Shown here: positions 27,222 to 36,140 of the stretch, in pieces
Position numbering within the stretch: position 1 is the first letter of the stretch
Layout: every line of letters starts with the position of its first letter
Assembly (NCBI RefSeq): GCF_000829415.1
Contig: NZ_AP014637.1
Location: forward strand, 3,675,001 to 3,739,000
Source: Pseudomonas sp. StFLB209
GTDB lineage: Bacteria > Pseudomonadota > Gammaproteobacteria > Pseudomonadales > Pseudomonadaceae
Reading direction: 5' to 3'
DNA length: 64,000 bases
Made by a program: the position numbers and the translations under genes
The notes under the pieces: generated by a model
Told to the model about the DNA's origin: nothing
Seen by the model: the letters and a program-made list of their open reading frames with translations, nothing else
Databases searched by the model: none

Positions 27222-27511
27222 AACGTATTTGCTCCATCTATCGCAGCCCCAAGAAGAACGAGATGTACCTGTACGTCCTGAAAAGTGACGTGCTCAGCCG
27301 TGTACCTGAGGGTTTGCTGACCGCGTTCGGCAAGCCGCAGCATGCCTTTGACCTGGTCCTGAGCCCTGAGCGTGCGCTGGCGCGTGAGGACATCACCAAG
27401 GTGCTGGAAAATCTCGACAACCAGGGTTATCACCTGCAAATGCCGCCTGCCGAAGAAGAATACATCGAGCATTTGCCCGAAGAACTGCTGCGTCGCAACG
27501 ATCCGGTGTGA
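27218..27511 (+). CDS. YcgL domain-containing protein
   Basis: A 97-residue YcgL-family protein, recognised from [17 protein letters not shown] and [15 protein letters not shown]. The family is small, cytoplasmic and of unknown function, and commonly follows rnd. The TTG start at 27218 overlaps the rnd TGA (TTGA), so the two genes are coupled; an association with RNA turnover is inferred only from this. Confidence 0.9.
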   Translation: MKRICSIYRSPKKNEMYLYVLKSDVLSRVPEGLLTAFGKPQHAFDLVLSPERALAREDITKVLENLDNQGYHLQMPPAEEEYIEHLPEELLRRNDPV

Positions 27512-27600
27512 TCGTGTCTGCCGGCATCCGACGGGTGCCGGTCTGGTGATGCCCGGTACTTCGTATTGACCTGCCTGCCCGAATTCCAGGATTGCCTTGC

Positions 27601-28533
27601 ATGCGCGTTCTGATCGCTGAACATGATTACGCTCTCTATACCCGACTGCTGCAACAGGCTGCCCCACAACTTGAAGTCCTGAGCAGTGGTGATTCGGCGC
27701 AGTTGGCCGAAATGGCCAGTGATGCGCCGGTCTGGCTGGGCCAGCCCGATCTGCTCGCCACGTTGTTGCGTCAGGGGCACAAACCGCAGTGGATGCAATC
27801 AACCTGGGCCGGCATCACGCCGCTGCTCAGTGAGCACCTGAGCCGTGAGTACCGGCTGACCCGTGCGGTGGGTATTTTTGGCCAGGTGATGGCCGAATAT
27901 GTTCTCACTTATATGCTTGGTCATGAGCGTGAAGTGCTTGCACGGCTGATGAGCCAGGTCGAGCGCAAATGGGATAACCGCCCAGGCCATAGCCTGGCCG
28001 GGCGCAAGGTACTGATCGTGGGTGCCGGTGACATTGGTCGGAGTGTTGCGCAGTTTCTACGGCCGTTTGGCGTGCAATTGTTCGGCGTGGCCTCCACGGC
28101 GCGTGAGCTGCCGCCCTTTGAACAGGTCGTCACGCTGGCTGATATGGCGCAACTGCTCGGTGATATGGACTATGTGATCAATCTACTGCCCAACACGCCG
28201 CAGACTCATGACCTGTACGATGCGAAGCTGTTCGCTTGCTTCAAGCCTTCGGCGCTGTTCATCAACACCGGGCGCGGTGTGTCGGTGGTCGATGCCGACC
28301 TGGTAGAGGCGCTCAAGGAAGGCCATCTGGCCGGTGCAGTGATCGACGTCTGCCGCCAGGAGCCCTTGCCTCGGCGTCATCCGTTCTGGACTGCTTACGG
28401 CCTGTTGTTGACCGGACACAGTTCAGCGCCCACCTCGCCACCGGCGATGGTCGAACTGTTTCTGGACAACCTGCGCGCCTTTGAAGCGGGCGAGCCATTG
28501 CGCGGCGAGGTGGATTTCGCGCGCGGTTACTGA
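27601..28533 (+). CDS. D-2-hydroxyacid dehydrogenase (glyoxylate/hydroxypyruvate reductase type)
   Basis: A 310-residue NAD(P)-dependent enzyme. The nucleotide-binding GAGDIGRSVAQFL is at about residues 141-153. The catalytic triad is visible as Arg in FINTGRGVS, Glu in CRQEPLPRR and His in TGHSSAPTSP. The form, with a short N-terminal domain, resembles GhrA. The substrate is probably a small 2-oxoacid but cannot be fixed. The ATG at 27601 is preferred over the in-frame TTG at 27592. A REP palindrome lies just past the stop. Confidence 0.88.
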   Translation: MRVLIAEHDYALYTRLLQQAAPQLEVLSSGDSAQLAEMASDAPVWLGQPDLLATLLRQGHKPQWMQSTWAGITPLLSEHLSREYRLTRAVGIFGQVMAEYVLTYMLGHEREVLARLMSQVERKWDNRPGHSLAGRKVLIVGAGDIGRSVAQFLRPFGVQLFGVASTARELPPFEQVVTLADMAQLLGDMDYVINLLPNTPQTHDLYDAKLFACFKPSALFINTGRGVSVVDADLVEALKEGHLAGAVIDVCRQEPLPRRHPFWTAYGLLLTGHSSAPTSPPAMVELFLDNLRAFEAGEPLRGEVDFARGY

Positions 28534-28554
28534 CGGCTGCGCCTGTCAAAATCC

Positions 28555-28618
28555 GTAGGAGCCGCCGGGCGGCGATCCGCTTCAGCGGCGAAGCCTTCGC
28601 CGCTGAAGCAGCTCCTAC
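28555..28618. repeat. REP-type palindromic element
   Basis: The outer arms GTAGGAGC (28555-28562) and GCTCCTAC (28611-28618) enclose a perfect 15-bp inverted repeat GCTTCAGCGGCGAAG / CTTCGCCGCTGAAGC (28579-28609) with a single-base centre. This is the GTAGGAGC class of Pseudomonas REP sequence, placed between two convergent genes. Confidence 0.85.
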
Positions 28619-28647
28619 GAGGCCCGGTGTGTGCTGCGTGATTCAAC

Positions 28648-29241
28648 CTACAGGCTGAAATCACCTTCGGCAGCCAGTTCGCTGACCGGCTGGCGCGGGC
28701 TCGGTACTTCACGGCCTTGCAGGTATTCCGGCAGGCTTGCCTTGTCGCCGGCCTTGCCCACTGCGATCACCGCGTGAATCGCGTAGTGCTCCGGAATCTT
28801 CAGCTCTTGACGGGTCAGGTCCTGATCGAAGCCGGCCATGCCGTGGGTGTGCCAGCCGCTCAGGCTCGCCTGCAGGGCAAACAGCCCCCAGGCGGAGCCG
28901 GTGTCGAAGGTGTGCCACAGGGCCGGGCTTTCTTCGCTGGCGCCCGGTGCGGTGAAGGTGGTCTTCGACACAATGACCACCAAGGCTGAGGCGTGCTGGG
29001 CCCAGCTGCGGTTGAATTCATTGAGCAGGCCCAGGTAGCGTTCCCAGTTCGGTGTACCACGGCGCGCATACAGGAAGCGCCAAGGCTGTGAATTGTAGGC
29101 CGAAGGCGCCCAGCGCGCGGCTTCGATGAAGCTCAGCAGGGTTTCTTCCGGGATCACCGCATCGCTGAACGCCCGCGGCGACCAGCGTTGGATGAATTGC
29201 GGGTGAATGTCAAAGTCGGCAACGCGAGGATGAGTGCTCAT
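28648..29241 (-). CDS. Nitroreductase family protein
   Basis: A 197-residue FMN-dependent oxidoreductase-like protein. The family landmarks RWSPRAFSD (about residues 19-27), AARWAPSAYNSQPWRFLYA and the C-terminal AVIAVGKAGDKASLPE are visible. Such enzymes reduce nitro groups, quinones or enones with NAD(P)H; the natural substrate is not known. The ATG at 29241 (MSTHPRV) is taken as the start, because upstream in-frame codons reach into the promoter region of the divergent Cys-cluster gene. Confidence 0.87.
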   Translation of the reverse strand: MSTHPRVADFDIHPQFIQRWSPRAFSDAVIPEETLLSFIEAARWAPSAYNSQPWRFLYARRGTPNWERYLGLLNEFNRSWAQHASALVVIVSKTTFTAPGASEESPALWHTFDTGSAWGLFALQASLSGWHTHGMAGFDQDLTRQELKIPEHYAIHAVIAVGKAGDKASLPEYLQGREVPSPRQPVSELAAEGDFSL

Positions 29242-29443
29242 GGCAGTCCTTGTCGTAGGGAGGGGTTGAATGACGGGCAGACAGGATGGGCCGTGGTCGG
29301 CAGGCATCAGGATGTAACAAAGCCTGTCAAAATTACTGTTTCGCACTACCAATGACAAGTCTGGCGACAGCCAGCGCTTGGCCCGCAGCAGTTGTGCCAC
29401 TAGACTGGCGGCCTTTTCCTGCACCGACGCTGTTTAGCCGCCC

Positions 29444-29893
29444 ATGACCGCCACACTCGAACCTTTCTGGATCCACAAGCGCCTCGACCAACTGAACCGG
29501 GACGAGTGGGAGTCGCTGTGCGATGGGTGCGGATTGTGCTGCCTGCAAAAGCTCGAAGACGAAGAAGACAACAGCGTCTACTACACACGCATCGCCTGCA
29601 AGCTGCTGGACCTCAAGACGTGCCAGTGTTCGGACTACCCGAACCGTCGCGATGCCGTGCCCGACTGTATCCAGCTCACCCCAGGCCAGGCCGATGAGTT
29701 CAAGTGGCTGCCGCCGACCTGTGGTTATCGGCTGGTCAGCGAAGGCAAGGATCTGCCTGAGTGGCACCACCTGGTCAGCGGTGACCGCAAGGCGGTCCAC
29801 CGCAAGCGTATCTCCCAGTCCGGGCGCATGCTCAGCGAAGACAGCGTGCCTGAAGATGACTGGGAGGATTACCTGATTTTCCGCGCCGGCTAA
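29444..29893 (+). CDS. YcgN family cysteine-cluster protein
   Basis: A 149-residue protein of the UPF0260/YcgN type. The cysteine cluster CDGCGLCC is at about residues 26-33, with further cysteines in [18 protein letters not shown], likely to bind a metal. It starts with the ATG at 29444. Members are widespread in Gammaproteobacteria without an assigned role. It converges with the DUF2892-type gene; the stops are five bases apart. Confidence 0.9.
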   Translation: MTATLEPFWIHKRLDQLNRDEWESLCDGCGLCCLQKLEDEEDNSVYYTRIACKLLDLKTCQCSDYPNRRDAVPDCIQLTPGQADEFKWLPPTCGYRLVSEGKDLPEWHHLVSGDRKAVHRKRISQSGRMLSEDSVPEDDWEDYLIFRAG

Positions 29894-29897
29894 CGCT

Positions 29898-30296
29898 TCA
29901 GATCTCAGGCCTGGAGGTCTTCGGGGTGGCGACCTCGTCAATGACCGTCTCTTTCACCGCCTCGATCACTTTGGGCGCGGTTTTTTCGGCTTTTCTTTTC
30001 AGGTGGTGCAGTTCGGCGCCGGCACGTTCGATATCGGTCCGTGCACGGTGCAGATCGCTACGGCTTTTCTCCAGCAGGCTCTTGGCCGAGCAGTGGCCGG
30101 TGATGCCACGGGCCAGAACCGCGCCGCCGATGGCCAGCTGTACCAGACCGAACAGCCCGCCCCGGCGCAGCCCTTTGCCTACCAGCGCCACGCCACCGGC
30201 CAGCGAGGTGATGCGCTCCCAGCCCTGAACGTTCTGTTCCGGGCGTTGTGGCGGGAATGGGCGGTCAATGCGTTCGATGATCGGGGTATCGCTCAT
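29898..30296 (-). CDS. Small DUF2892-type inner-membrane protein
   Basis: A 132-residue protein with two weakly hydrophobic stretches at about 30-70 (ITSLAGGVALVGKGL, FGLVQLAIGGAVLARGITG) and a charged helical C-terminal half (about 80-130) rich in Arg/Lys/Glu. The first part is like the DUF2892/YgaP-type membrane domain. The start complementary to 30294-30296 has a strong Shine-Dalgarno (CAGGAGAG). It may be linked to the methyltransferase gene upstream on the same strand. Function unknown. Confidence 0.7.
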   Translation of the reverse strand: MSDTPIIERIDRPFPPQRPEQNVQGWERITSLAGGVALVGKGLRRGGLFGLVQLAIGGAVLARGITGHCSAKSLLEKSRSDLHRARTDIERAGAELHHLKRKAEKTAPKVIEAVKETVIDEVATPKTSRPEI

Positions 30297-30341
30297 GATT
30301 GCTCTCCTGACGGGTTGAACCATTACTGACTGCCAGCCAGG

Positions 30342-30878
30342 TCAACTGTTCCCCGAATCTGCATCAATGGCTGCGCGGGCGGCTGGCGTGGGCTCGGTGA
30401 CCTTGTCACGACCGAACTGCGCACCGGAGCGGGTGTTGTTGCCCTTGGCCATGCGGTCGTAGAGCACCACATTGACCGTCGCCGCGAGGTTCATGCAGCC
30501 TTCGGTAGGGATGTACACCACGTCCTCGCACCAGTCGCGGATCTCCTGGTCCAGCGAGCCATCTTCCGGGCCGAAGATATACAGGGCGCGATCAGGGTGG
30601 GTGTACTCCGGCAAGGCGCGGGCACCTTCGACCAGCTCGACTGCCACTGGGGTGCAGCCCAGCGGCAGGATCTGTTTGAGGTCTTCAATACCGATCAGCG
30701 GGATATCCTGGTGGATCTTCTTGGTGTCGGTAACAAAGTCCCTGGCGCGCTCATAGCGTTTACCGGTGTAGAACACCGACGCCACGCCATAGCAACCGGC
30801 GGCGCGCATGACCGAGCCGACATTTTCCGGGGATTTGGGGTTATACAGTCCGATACAGGCGTAGCGTTTGTTGCCCAC
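30342..30878 (-). CDS. TrmH/SpoU family RNA 2'-O-methyltransferase (TrmL-like)
   Basis: A 178-residue SPOUT-fold methyltransferase. Motif 1 is NPKSPENVGSVMRAA (about residues 14-28), motif 2 ALYIFGPEDGSLD and motif 3 CMNLAATVNVVLYDR, which together form the knotted SAM site. The absence of an N-terminal extension puts it near the small TrmL-like enzymes that modify tRNA wobble positions, but the target is inferred only. Complete. Confidence 0.87.
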   Translation of the reverse strand: MGNKRYACIGLYNPKSPENVGSVMRAAGCYGVASVFYTGKRYERARDFVTDTKKIHQDIPLIGIEDLKQILPLGCTPVAVELVEGARALPEYTHPDRALYIFGPEDGSLDQEIRDWCEDVVYIPTEGCMNLAATVNVVLYDRMAKGNNTRSGAQFGRDKVTEPTPAARAAIDADSGNS

Positions 30879-30920
30879 GGTGAAGTGCTCTGGAGAAAAG
30901 CCGGCAAGTATACGGCAGAT

Positions 30921-31886
30921 TCAGAACCACAGCCGTACCCCCAGCACCAGCCGTGCTTCACTGCGCGCTTCACCCTCAGCCCTGGCGTAGTCAGCGCTAT
31001 TGCCGTAGCGATGGTTCCAGGTCACGCCGATATAGGGCGCAAACTCGCGGCGGATCTCATAGCGCAGGCGCAAACCCAGTTCGCTGTCGGCAAGACCTGC
31101 ACCGACCCCGCGTTGCTCATCGTTGCTGGCATACAGGTTGACCTCTGCCGAAGGCTGCAGGATCAGCCGGTTGGTAATCAGCAAGTCGTACTCGGCCTCC
31201 AGGCGTAGCGCAGCCTGGCCGCCTTCGCCGATAAACGCCGTAGCTTTTTCCAGCCCGGACAGCGGCATGCCCTGAATCCCGAACGCCGCCCAGGTTTGCG
31301 CGGCACCGGGATTGAAGTCCTGACGTATGCCACCCAGCAAATCCCACCAGGGCGAAATTGAATGGCCCCACAGCGCCTGTACTTCGGCGTGCTCGGTACG
31401 CCCTTGACTGCGTTCGCCCTCGCTGCGTAACCACAACCGGTCGATGTCCCCACCGACCCAGCCGTCGACATTCCAGGCCAGCGCACTGCCGTGTTCGCCA
31501 TCCTGCCATTCGAGCCTGTCCAGCAACACCTGGTGATTCCAGGCGTTGTCGTGCATCTGGTGCCCTGCCGGGTGCTGGTACACCGCCGCCCGGTCAGCGT
31601 CGGTCAGGGGCGGGACTGGCGAGGCAACGGCGGGTGGCATTGAATGGCCGCTGTGTGTGCTCATGTCGTGGCCTGCGTGACCCTGATGAGCATCAGTGGC
31701 GGGCGCAGGCGCGTGTCCTGCATGCTCGTCTAGCGGCTGGGCGTGCATGGCAGGGTCCGCCATGGCGCCGTGGCTGGAGTGGTCCATATTGTGACCGGTG
31801 CCTTGCGCGGCCAGCGCGACCGGGCTGAACAGCAGGCTGGTGGTCAATAGCAGGGCAGGGCGGCGGCTCATGTGCGTCAGGCTCAT
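30921..31886 (-). CDS. copB: Copper resistance protein B, CopB (outer membrane)
   Basis: A 321-residue protein. A signal peptide (about residues 1-27, ending LAA) is followed by a His/Met-rich copper-binding region (about 28-110, with repeats like [10 protein letters not shown] and HQGHAGHDM) and a C-terminal beta-barrel domain (about 120-321) ending in the aromatic RLWF, as expected for an outer-membrane protein. It works with CopA to sequester or remove copper. The ATG at 31886 overlaps the copA TGA by four bases, so the pair is one coupled operon. No copC, copD or copRS follows. Confidence 0.93.
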   Translation of the reverse strand: MSLTHMSRRPALLLTTSLLFSPVALAAQGTGHNMDHSSHGAMADPAMHAQPLDEHAGHAPAPATDAHQGHAGHDMSTHSGHSMPPAVASPVPPLTDADRAAVYQHPAGHQMHDNAWNHQVLLDRLEWQDGEHGSALAWNVDGWVGGDIDRLWLRSEGERSQGRTEHAEVQALWGHSISPWWDLLGGIRQDFNPGAAQTWAAFGIQGMPLSGLEKATAFIGEGGQAALRLEAEYDLLITNRLILQPSAEVNLYASNDEQRGVGAGLADSELGLRLRYEIRREFAPYIGVTWNHRYGNSADYARAEGEARSEARLVLGVRLWF

Positions 31887-33622
31887 TCTTGTACCCTCAC
31901 TTCGCGGAACATGCCGGTCTCCATGTGGTACAGCAGGTGGCAGTGATAGGCCCAGCGGCCCAGCGCGTCGGCAGTCACCCGGTAGCTGCGCCGCGTGCCG
32001 GGCGGCATGTCGATGGTGTGCTTGCGGACCATGAAGCGCCCGTGCTCGTCCTCCAGATCGCTCCACATGCCATGCAAGTGAATGGGGTGGGTCATCATGG
32101 TGTCGTTGACCAGCACGATACGCACCCGCTCGCCATACCTGAGCAACAAGGGTTCGGCGTCGGAAAACTTCACACCATTGAACGACCAGGCGAATTTTTC
32201 CATGTGCCCGGTCAGGTGCAGTTCAATGCTGCGGCCTGGTTCGCGGCCATCGGGGTCAGCGAAGCGGCTGCGCAGGTCAGCGTAAGTCAGCACCCGTCGG
32301 CCGTTATCGCGCAGGCCGATACCTGGATCATCCAGCTTGGCCGTTGGCTGGGTGGTCTGCATATCAACCAGCGGATTGCCCTCTTCGCTGGCGGGGTGTT
32401 CGATGGGTTGCGAACCGCTGCCATGCTGCATGCCCGGCATCGCTGGCATGGCGGCGTGATTCATTTGGCCATGGTTTATCTGGTCATGGCCCATGCCCGC
32501 ATGGCTCATGTTCATATCGGCCATGCCCAGCAGTGGCCGTGGGTCCAACTGCGGCACTGGCGCACGTAGCCCCGGCTGGCTGGCCAGCGTGCCGCAGGCA
32601 AAGCCGCTGCGGTCCATGGCCTGGGCGAACAGGGTGTAGGCGGGGGCCTGTGGCTCGATGATCACGTCATAGGTTTCTGCCACGGCGATACGCAGTTCAT
32701 CGACGGTCACGGGTTCGACATGCAAGCCATCGGCGGCAACCACGGTCATTTTCAGGCCCGGTATGCGCAGGTCGAAGTAGCTCATGGCCGAGCCGTTGAT
32801 CAGCCGCAGGCGGACCTTTTCGCCGGGCGTGAACAGCCCGGTCCAGTTCATGTCCGGTGCCTGGCCGTTCATCAGGTAGGTGTAGGTCGCGCCGCCGACA
32901 TCAGCGATATCGGTGGGGTTCATGCGCATCTGCGCCCACATTTTCCGGTCGGCGACAGTCTGGCTCCAGCCGTGCCGGCCGACGTCGTCAATGAAGTCGA
33001 TCAGGGTGCGTTTCTGGCGATTGTAGTAATCGCCTTGCTGCTTGAGTTTCTTCAGCAGCGTGGCAGGTTTCTCGTCGGTCCAGTCAGTGAGCATCACCAC
33101 ATGCTCACGCTGGTACTCGAACGGCTCGGGTTGCCTGGCATCGATGATCAGCGGCCCGTAGACCCCGGCCTGCTCCTGTAACCCGGAGTGGCTGTGATAC
33201 CAGTAGGTGCCGTTCTGGCGCACCTTGAAGCGGTACTCATACATGCCGTCAGGGGCGATTCCGGCAAAACTCAGGCCCGGTACACCGTCCATATTGGCTG
33301 GCAGGATGATGCCGTGCCAGTGAATGGAGGTCGGTTCTTGCAGCCGGTTACGCACGCGCACCGTCACCGTATCGCCCTCACGCCAGCGCAACAACGGGCC
33401 GGGCAAGCCGTTATTGATGGTCAGTGCGGTACGCGGCCGACCGGTGATGTTCACCGGCGTTTCACCGATGAACAGCTCGAATTCGGTGCCGCTCAATTCC
33501 AGCGGCTGCTGATTGCCGACCGCAGCGGCCCGCAGCGGCGTAGCCAGCAAGCCCAGCCCACCCAGCAGCCCGCCGGCGGCCAGGCCCTGAACGAACGTAC
33601 GTCGTGAAGTCTTGAAAGGCAT
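31883..33622 (-). CDS. copA: Copper resistance multicopper oxidase CopA
   Basis: A periplasmic multicopper oxidase. The Tat signal [13 protein letters not shown] lies right at the N-terminus. Copper ligands are visible as [27 protein letters not shown] and the terminal [16 protein letters not shown] Met/His-rich insert at about 385-435 ([12 protein letters not shown] and similar) is typical of copper-handling CopA. Upstream in-frame ATGs at 33643 and 33664 exist. I take 33622 (579 residues), since a CopR-like box ends 19 bases before 33664, leaving little room for a promoter. Coupled to copB. Confidence 0.92.
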   Translation of the reverse strand: MPFKTSRRTFVQGLAAGGLLGGLGLLATPLRAAAVGNQQPLELSGTEFELFIGETPVNITGRPRTALTINNGLPGPLLRWREGDTVTVRVRNRLQEPTSIHWHGIILPANMDGVPGLSFAGIAPDGMYEYRFKVRQNGTYWYHSHSGLQEQAGVYGPLIIDARQPEPFEYQREHVVMLTDWTDEKPATLLKKLKQQGDYYNRQKRTLIDFIDDVGRHGWSQTVADRKMWAQMRMNPTDIADVGGATYTYLMNGQAPDMNWTGLFTPGEKVRLRLINGSAMSYFDLRIPGLKMTVVAADGLHVEPVTVDELRIAVAETYDVIIEPQAPAYTLFAQAMDRSGFACGTLASQPGLRAPVPQLDPRPLLGMADMNMSHAGMGHDQINHGQMNHAAMPAMPGMQHGSGSQPIEHPASEEGNPLVDMQTTQPTAKLDDPGIGLRDNGRRVLTYADLRSRFADPDGREPGRSIELHLTGHMEKFAWSFNGVKFSDAEPLLLRYGERVRIVLVNDTMMTHPIHLHGMWSDLEDEHGRFMVRKHTIDMPPGTRRSYRVTADALGRWAYHCHLLYHMETGMFREVRVQE

Positions 33623-33682
33623 CGCAGTAGAAGTCCCATGCATCGATGGGCGTGAAGATGCCATAACGCACAGCGGTGGGTG

Positions 33683-33697
33683 ATTACATTTACGTCA
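33683..33697 (-). promoter_or_regulatory. CopR-box-like operator upstream of copA
   Basis: Read toward copA, the site is TGACG-TAAA-TGTAAT. It differs by one base from the TGACA-N4-TGTNAT consensus I recall for CopR in Pseudomonas. Its place before the copAB operon supports copper-responsive control by a CopR protein encoded elsewhere. Confidence 0.5.
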
Positions 33698-33768
33698 GGT
33701 TAAAAAGCATGAGCAACGCTATAGGCATAAGCATTCGGCGAACTCTCCTGGTAACCGAGTGTGCCCTG

Positions 33769-33926
33769 AGAGGGTGTTTACAAAATAGGCGAACGAAGGC
33801 AAGACAAGGCGAAATCGGGCGGAAAAGCGCAGTGTACAGAAGTACATGAGCATGTTGACCGGGCTGGCGATCCAGGCCGATTTCAACGCAGTATTGCTAA
33901 GTGCAGCCATTTTGTAGACACCCTCT
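33769..33926. mobile_element. MITE-like element 1 (158 bp, 18-bp terminal inverted repeats)
   Basis: The ends are AGAGGGTGTTTACAAAAT (33769-33786) and ATTTTGTAGACACCCTCT (33909-33926), inverted copies with one mismatch. The inside has no transposase. A minus-strand frame across it encodes a MAALSNTALKSAWIASPV-like peptide of the sort that turns up as a small hypothetical protein wherever the element occurs, so I leave it out as a gene. It lies between the copA promoter and the second element. Confidence 0.7.
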
Positions 33927-33987
33927 AAGCTTATGCATAACAAGTCTTATACCTATCCAGGTCGGTCTCATAAGCTGGCGTTTTGGG

Positions 33988-34121
33988 CACCTCTAAAAAC
34001 GACCTGCGTTGCCAGCACTGCGTTAAAAAACGGCTCAGGATGCTCATTTACAACCCGTAAACTCCGCTCCCTCGCCGTTTTTTGCCTTGCGCAGGCTGCC
34101 TCGCCTACGTTTTTAGAGGTG
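33988..34121. mobile_element. MITE-like element 2 (134 bp, 14-bp perfect terminal inverted repeats)
   Basis: The ends are CACCTCTAAAAACG (33988-34001) and CGTTTTTAGAGGTG (34108-34121). An internal inverted pair, AAAAAACGGC near 34025 and GCCGTTTTTT near 34073, gives a second nested stem. It has no transposase. It ends about 80 bases before the HAD gene start and may supply its promoter region. Confidence 0.7.
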
Positions 34122-34201
34122 ACCTTTTGCAAGATATATCTATTGAATGCACCGGGATCTGTTTGCAATGCGAAGTCCGGGACACCATGAAGGAGGCTAC
34201 G

Positions 34202-34828
34202 TTGATTCGGGCTTTTATGGTTGATGTGGATGGTGTCGTCGTCGATGGTCGGCCCGCCGACGGCCAAGGCTGGGCTTCATCACTTGAAGAGGATCTCGGG
34301 CTGGCAAGCTCGGATCTTCATAAGGCGCTGTTCGAGCCCTACTGGGATGCCATAGTTACCGGCAAGTTATCCCTTGAAGAGAGGCTTGCCTCGGTGCTGG
34401 CAGACATTGCTCCGAACCTTTCTGCGCATAGATTATTGAATTACTGGTTTGAAAACGATGCTCGGCTCAATCTCGGGTTGCTGGCGGACCTGGCCCGTCA
34501 TCGTCGTCGTGGGGTGAAAGTATTTCTCGCGTCCAATCAGGAACACCTACGCGCAGAGTTTTTAATGACGTCACTTGGCCTGGATCACTACTGCGATGGC
34601 ATCTTTTACTCCGCAGCGCTGTCTTGGCGAAAGCCAAGCCTTGAGTTTTATAAAAAGATCACCGAGTTGTCCGGATTTCTACCAGAGGAGTTACTCCTGA
34701 TTGATGATACTCCAGCTAATGTTCAGGCTGCACTTGAGTCGGGCTGGAATGCTATTTGTTGGACGAAGTCCAGCGAGCTTGAAGCGCAGATCAGTGATCT
34801 ACAAGTAATAGGCGAAAGTGCAAAATGA
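34202..34828 (+). CDS. HAD-superfamily hydrolase
   Basis: A 208-residue haloacid-dehalogenase-type protein. Motif I MVDVDGVVVDG (nucleophile Asp8), motif II FLASNQEH, motif III RKPSLEFY (Lys) and motif IV LLIDDTPANV are all visible, so catalysis is intact; a helical cap lies at about 20-85. The start is taken as the TTG at 34202, because AAGGAGG (34190-34196) sits five bases upstream; an ATG at 34187 is the alternative. Lower GC than neighbours and a MITE just upstream suggest acquisition. The substrate is unknown; a phosphatase role is likely. Confidence 0.82.
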   Translation: MIRAFMVDVDGVVVDGRPADGQGWASSLEEDLGLASSDLHKALFEPYWDAIVTGKLSLEERLASVLADIAPNLSAHRLLNYWFENDARLNLGLLADLARHRRRGVKVFLASNQEHLRAEFLMTSLGLDHYCDGIFYSAALSWRKPSLEFYKKITELSGFLPEELLLIDDTPANVQAALESGWNAICWTKSSELEAQISDLQVIGESAK

Positions 34829-35158
34829 CCCTGCGCAGGGTCGTATCGTGAACAGCGACTGCTCTTGAGTTCTGTAAGAAAAAGTACTGCTGCCTACAAA
34901 GTAGGCGGCAGGCCAAGGTGACCATAGCCGCAACGCTCCTGGCCAGCCAAACATCCGTTCACTGATGCTCTGCTGTCGATACTTTGGACAATCAAAGAGT
35001 CGCGGCAAGCCATGCGGGCCGCCAGCCAATCATGGCGCAAACGCTACCGGCACCGACTTTTAGTACAAAACCTAAAAAGTATGAGCGGCTGTGTTTTTGC
35101 CGTTGTTCTTCGGGCCGAGCCCGCGCTGTGGCGCCAGATCAGCACAGAGGTGCAGCGC
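34829..35158. other. 330-base stretch without a convincing gene
   Basis: It opens with a perfect 16-bp palindrome GACCCTGCGCAGGGTC (34827-34842) that overlaps the HAD stop and could end that transcript. A plus-strand frame at 35012-35239 contains AVVLRAEPALWRQIS, slightly like pRiA4b ORF-3-type proteins, but it runs into the HNH gene on the other strand. It may be remnant DNA; nothing firm can be assigned. Confidence 0.35.
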
Positions 35159-35524
35159 TCACTCATCCTTCTTCATCAAGCCTGCCAGCGCCGCAAACGG
35201 GTTATGCGTGGCCTTGGCGATTTTCGGTGTGCTCAGTGAGTCTTCGCTGAAGTACTGCTGGTCGGTGTATCGCGCATGTTCGTTGTCATGGCAATACAGA
35301 CACAGCAACTCCCAGTTCGAGCCGTCCTGGGGGTTGTTGTCGTGGTTGTGGTCACGATGGTGTACCGTCAATTCGCTCAGGCGCTTGCCGGAAAACTCCC
35401 GGGCGCAGCGCCCGCAGACATGCGGGTACATGCGCAGGGCCTTGTCACGGTAGCCTTTTTCCCGTTCGCGCTGGGTTTCGGCGAGGATGCGGTCCAGTTT
35501 GGAAGTGTTCGACGGCGTGCTCAT
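35159..35524 (-). CDS. YajD-type HNH nuclease family protein
   Basis: A 121-residue protein with an HNH domain. Zinc-knuckle cysteines are in HVCGRCAREF and LLCLYCHDNEH, and the HNH core runs LTVHHRDHNHDNNP to the distal His. It is very like E. coli YajD, whose function is not known. Adjacent to the cyclic-nucleotide-binding gene on the same strand. No restriction partner is nearby, so it is unlikely to be a defence gene on this evidence. Confidence 0.88.
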   Translation of the reverse strand: MSTPSNTSKLDRILAETQREREKGYRDKALRMYPHVCGRCAREFSGKRLSELTVHHRDHNHDNNPQDGSNWELLCLYCHDNEHARYTDQQYFSEDSLSTPKIAKATHNPFAALAGLMKKDE

Positions 35525-35573
35525 ACAATGGCCTTGCTGCAGGTGTGGAATACGCCGTCAGTCTATCAGGCTG

Positions 35574-36047
35574 TCAAACCTGCTGCGCGAGCAACTGCCC
35601 ATCGACCATGCGCAGCCGCCTGGACAATGAAATCGCCAATGCGCGAATAATCTTCGCCGCAATCTTCGGCGCCTCGTCGATCATCTTGTCCAGCGAGTCA
35701 CGCCCCAGGGTCAGCAACTGGCAGTGGCTGGCAGCGATGCAACTGGCCGAGCGACGTTCGCCATCGAGCACCGCCATTTCGCCCAACGCCCGGCCGCGGC
35801 GCAGGCTGGCGATATCCACCGCCTGGCCGTCGGGGTTGAGTTTGCGCACCACCACGCTGCCCTGGTCAATGATGCACATGAAGGTTCCGGGGTCGCCTTC
35901 ATTGAAGATGACCTGGTCCTTGTCGAATTCAGTGATGCTGAAATAACCGGCGACGCTGGCCAACTCGCTGGATGACACGGAATCAAACAGCCCGCAGTCG
36001 AGCAGCATGGTGTGAATCGCGGTGTTCATGTTGGACGGTTCAGGCAT
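35574..36047 (-). CDS. Stand-alone cyclic nucleotide-binding domain protein
   Basis: A 157-residue protein consisting of one cNMP-binding beta-roll (about residues 10-135). The phosphate-binding cassette is seen as ALGEMAVLDGERRSASC, with the Glu and Arg that contact cyclic nucleotide. No helix-turn-helix is visible at the C-terminus, so it is not a full CRP-type factor. The ATG complementary to 36045-36047 is preferred over an upstream TTG at 36086. What it signals to is unknown. Confidence 0.82.
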   Translation of the reverse strand: MPEPSNMNTAIHTMLLDCGLFDSVSSSELASVAGYFSITEFDKDQVIFNEGDPGTFMCIIDQGSVVVRKLNPDGQAVDIASLRRGRALGEMAVLDGERRSASCIAASHCQLLTLGRDSLDKMIDEAPKIAAKIIRALAISLSRRLRMVDGQLLAQQV

Positions 36048-36140
36048 GATTCGGTCTTGTTCTGATTGGTTTACGCTCACGGTCAACGCTTGTTGCAGCC
36101 AGGCGCCCGATGACGACGGTCTGGCTGCGAAGCACGGCTA

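Noticed and set aside
33719..33943. A 74-codon minus-strand ORF (contains SNTALKSAWIASPV)
   Set aside because: It is made by MITE-like element 1 and has no independent support as a protein-coding gene.
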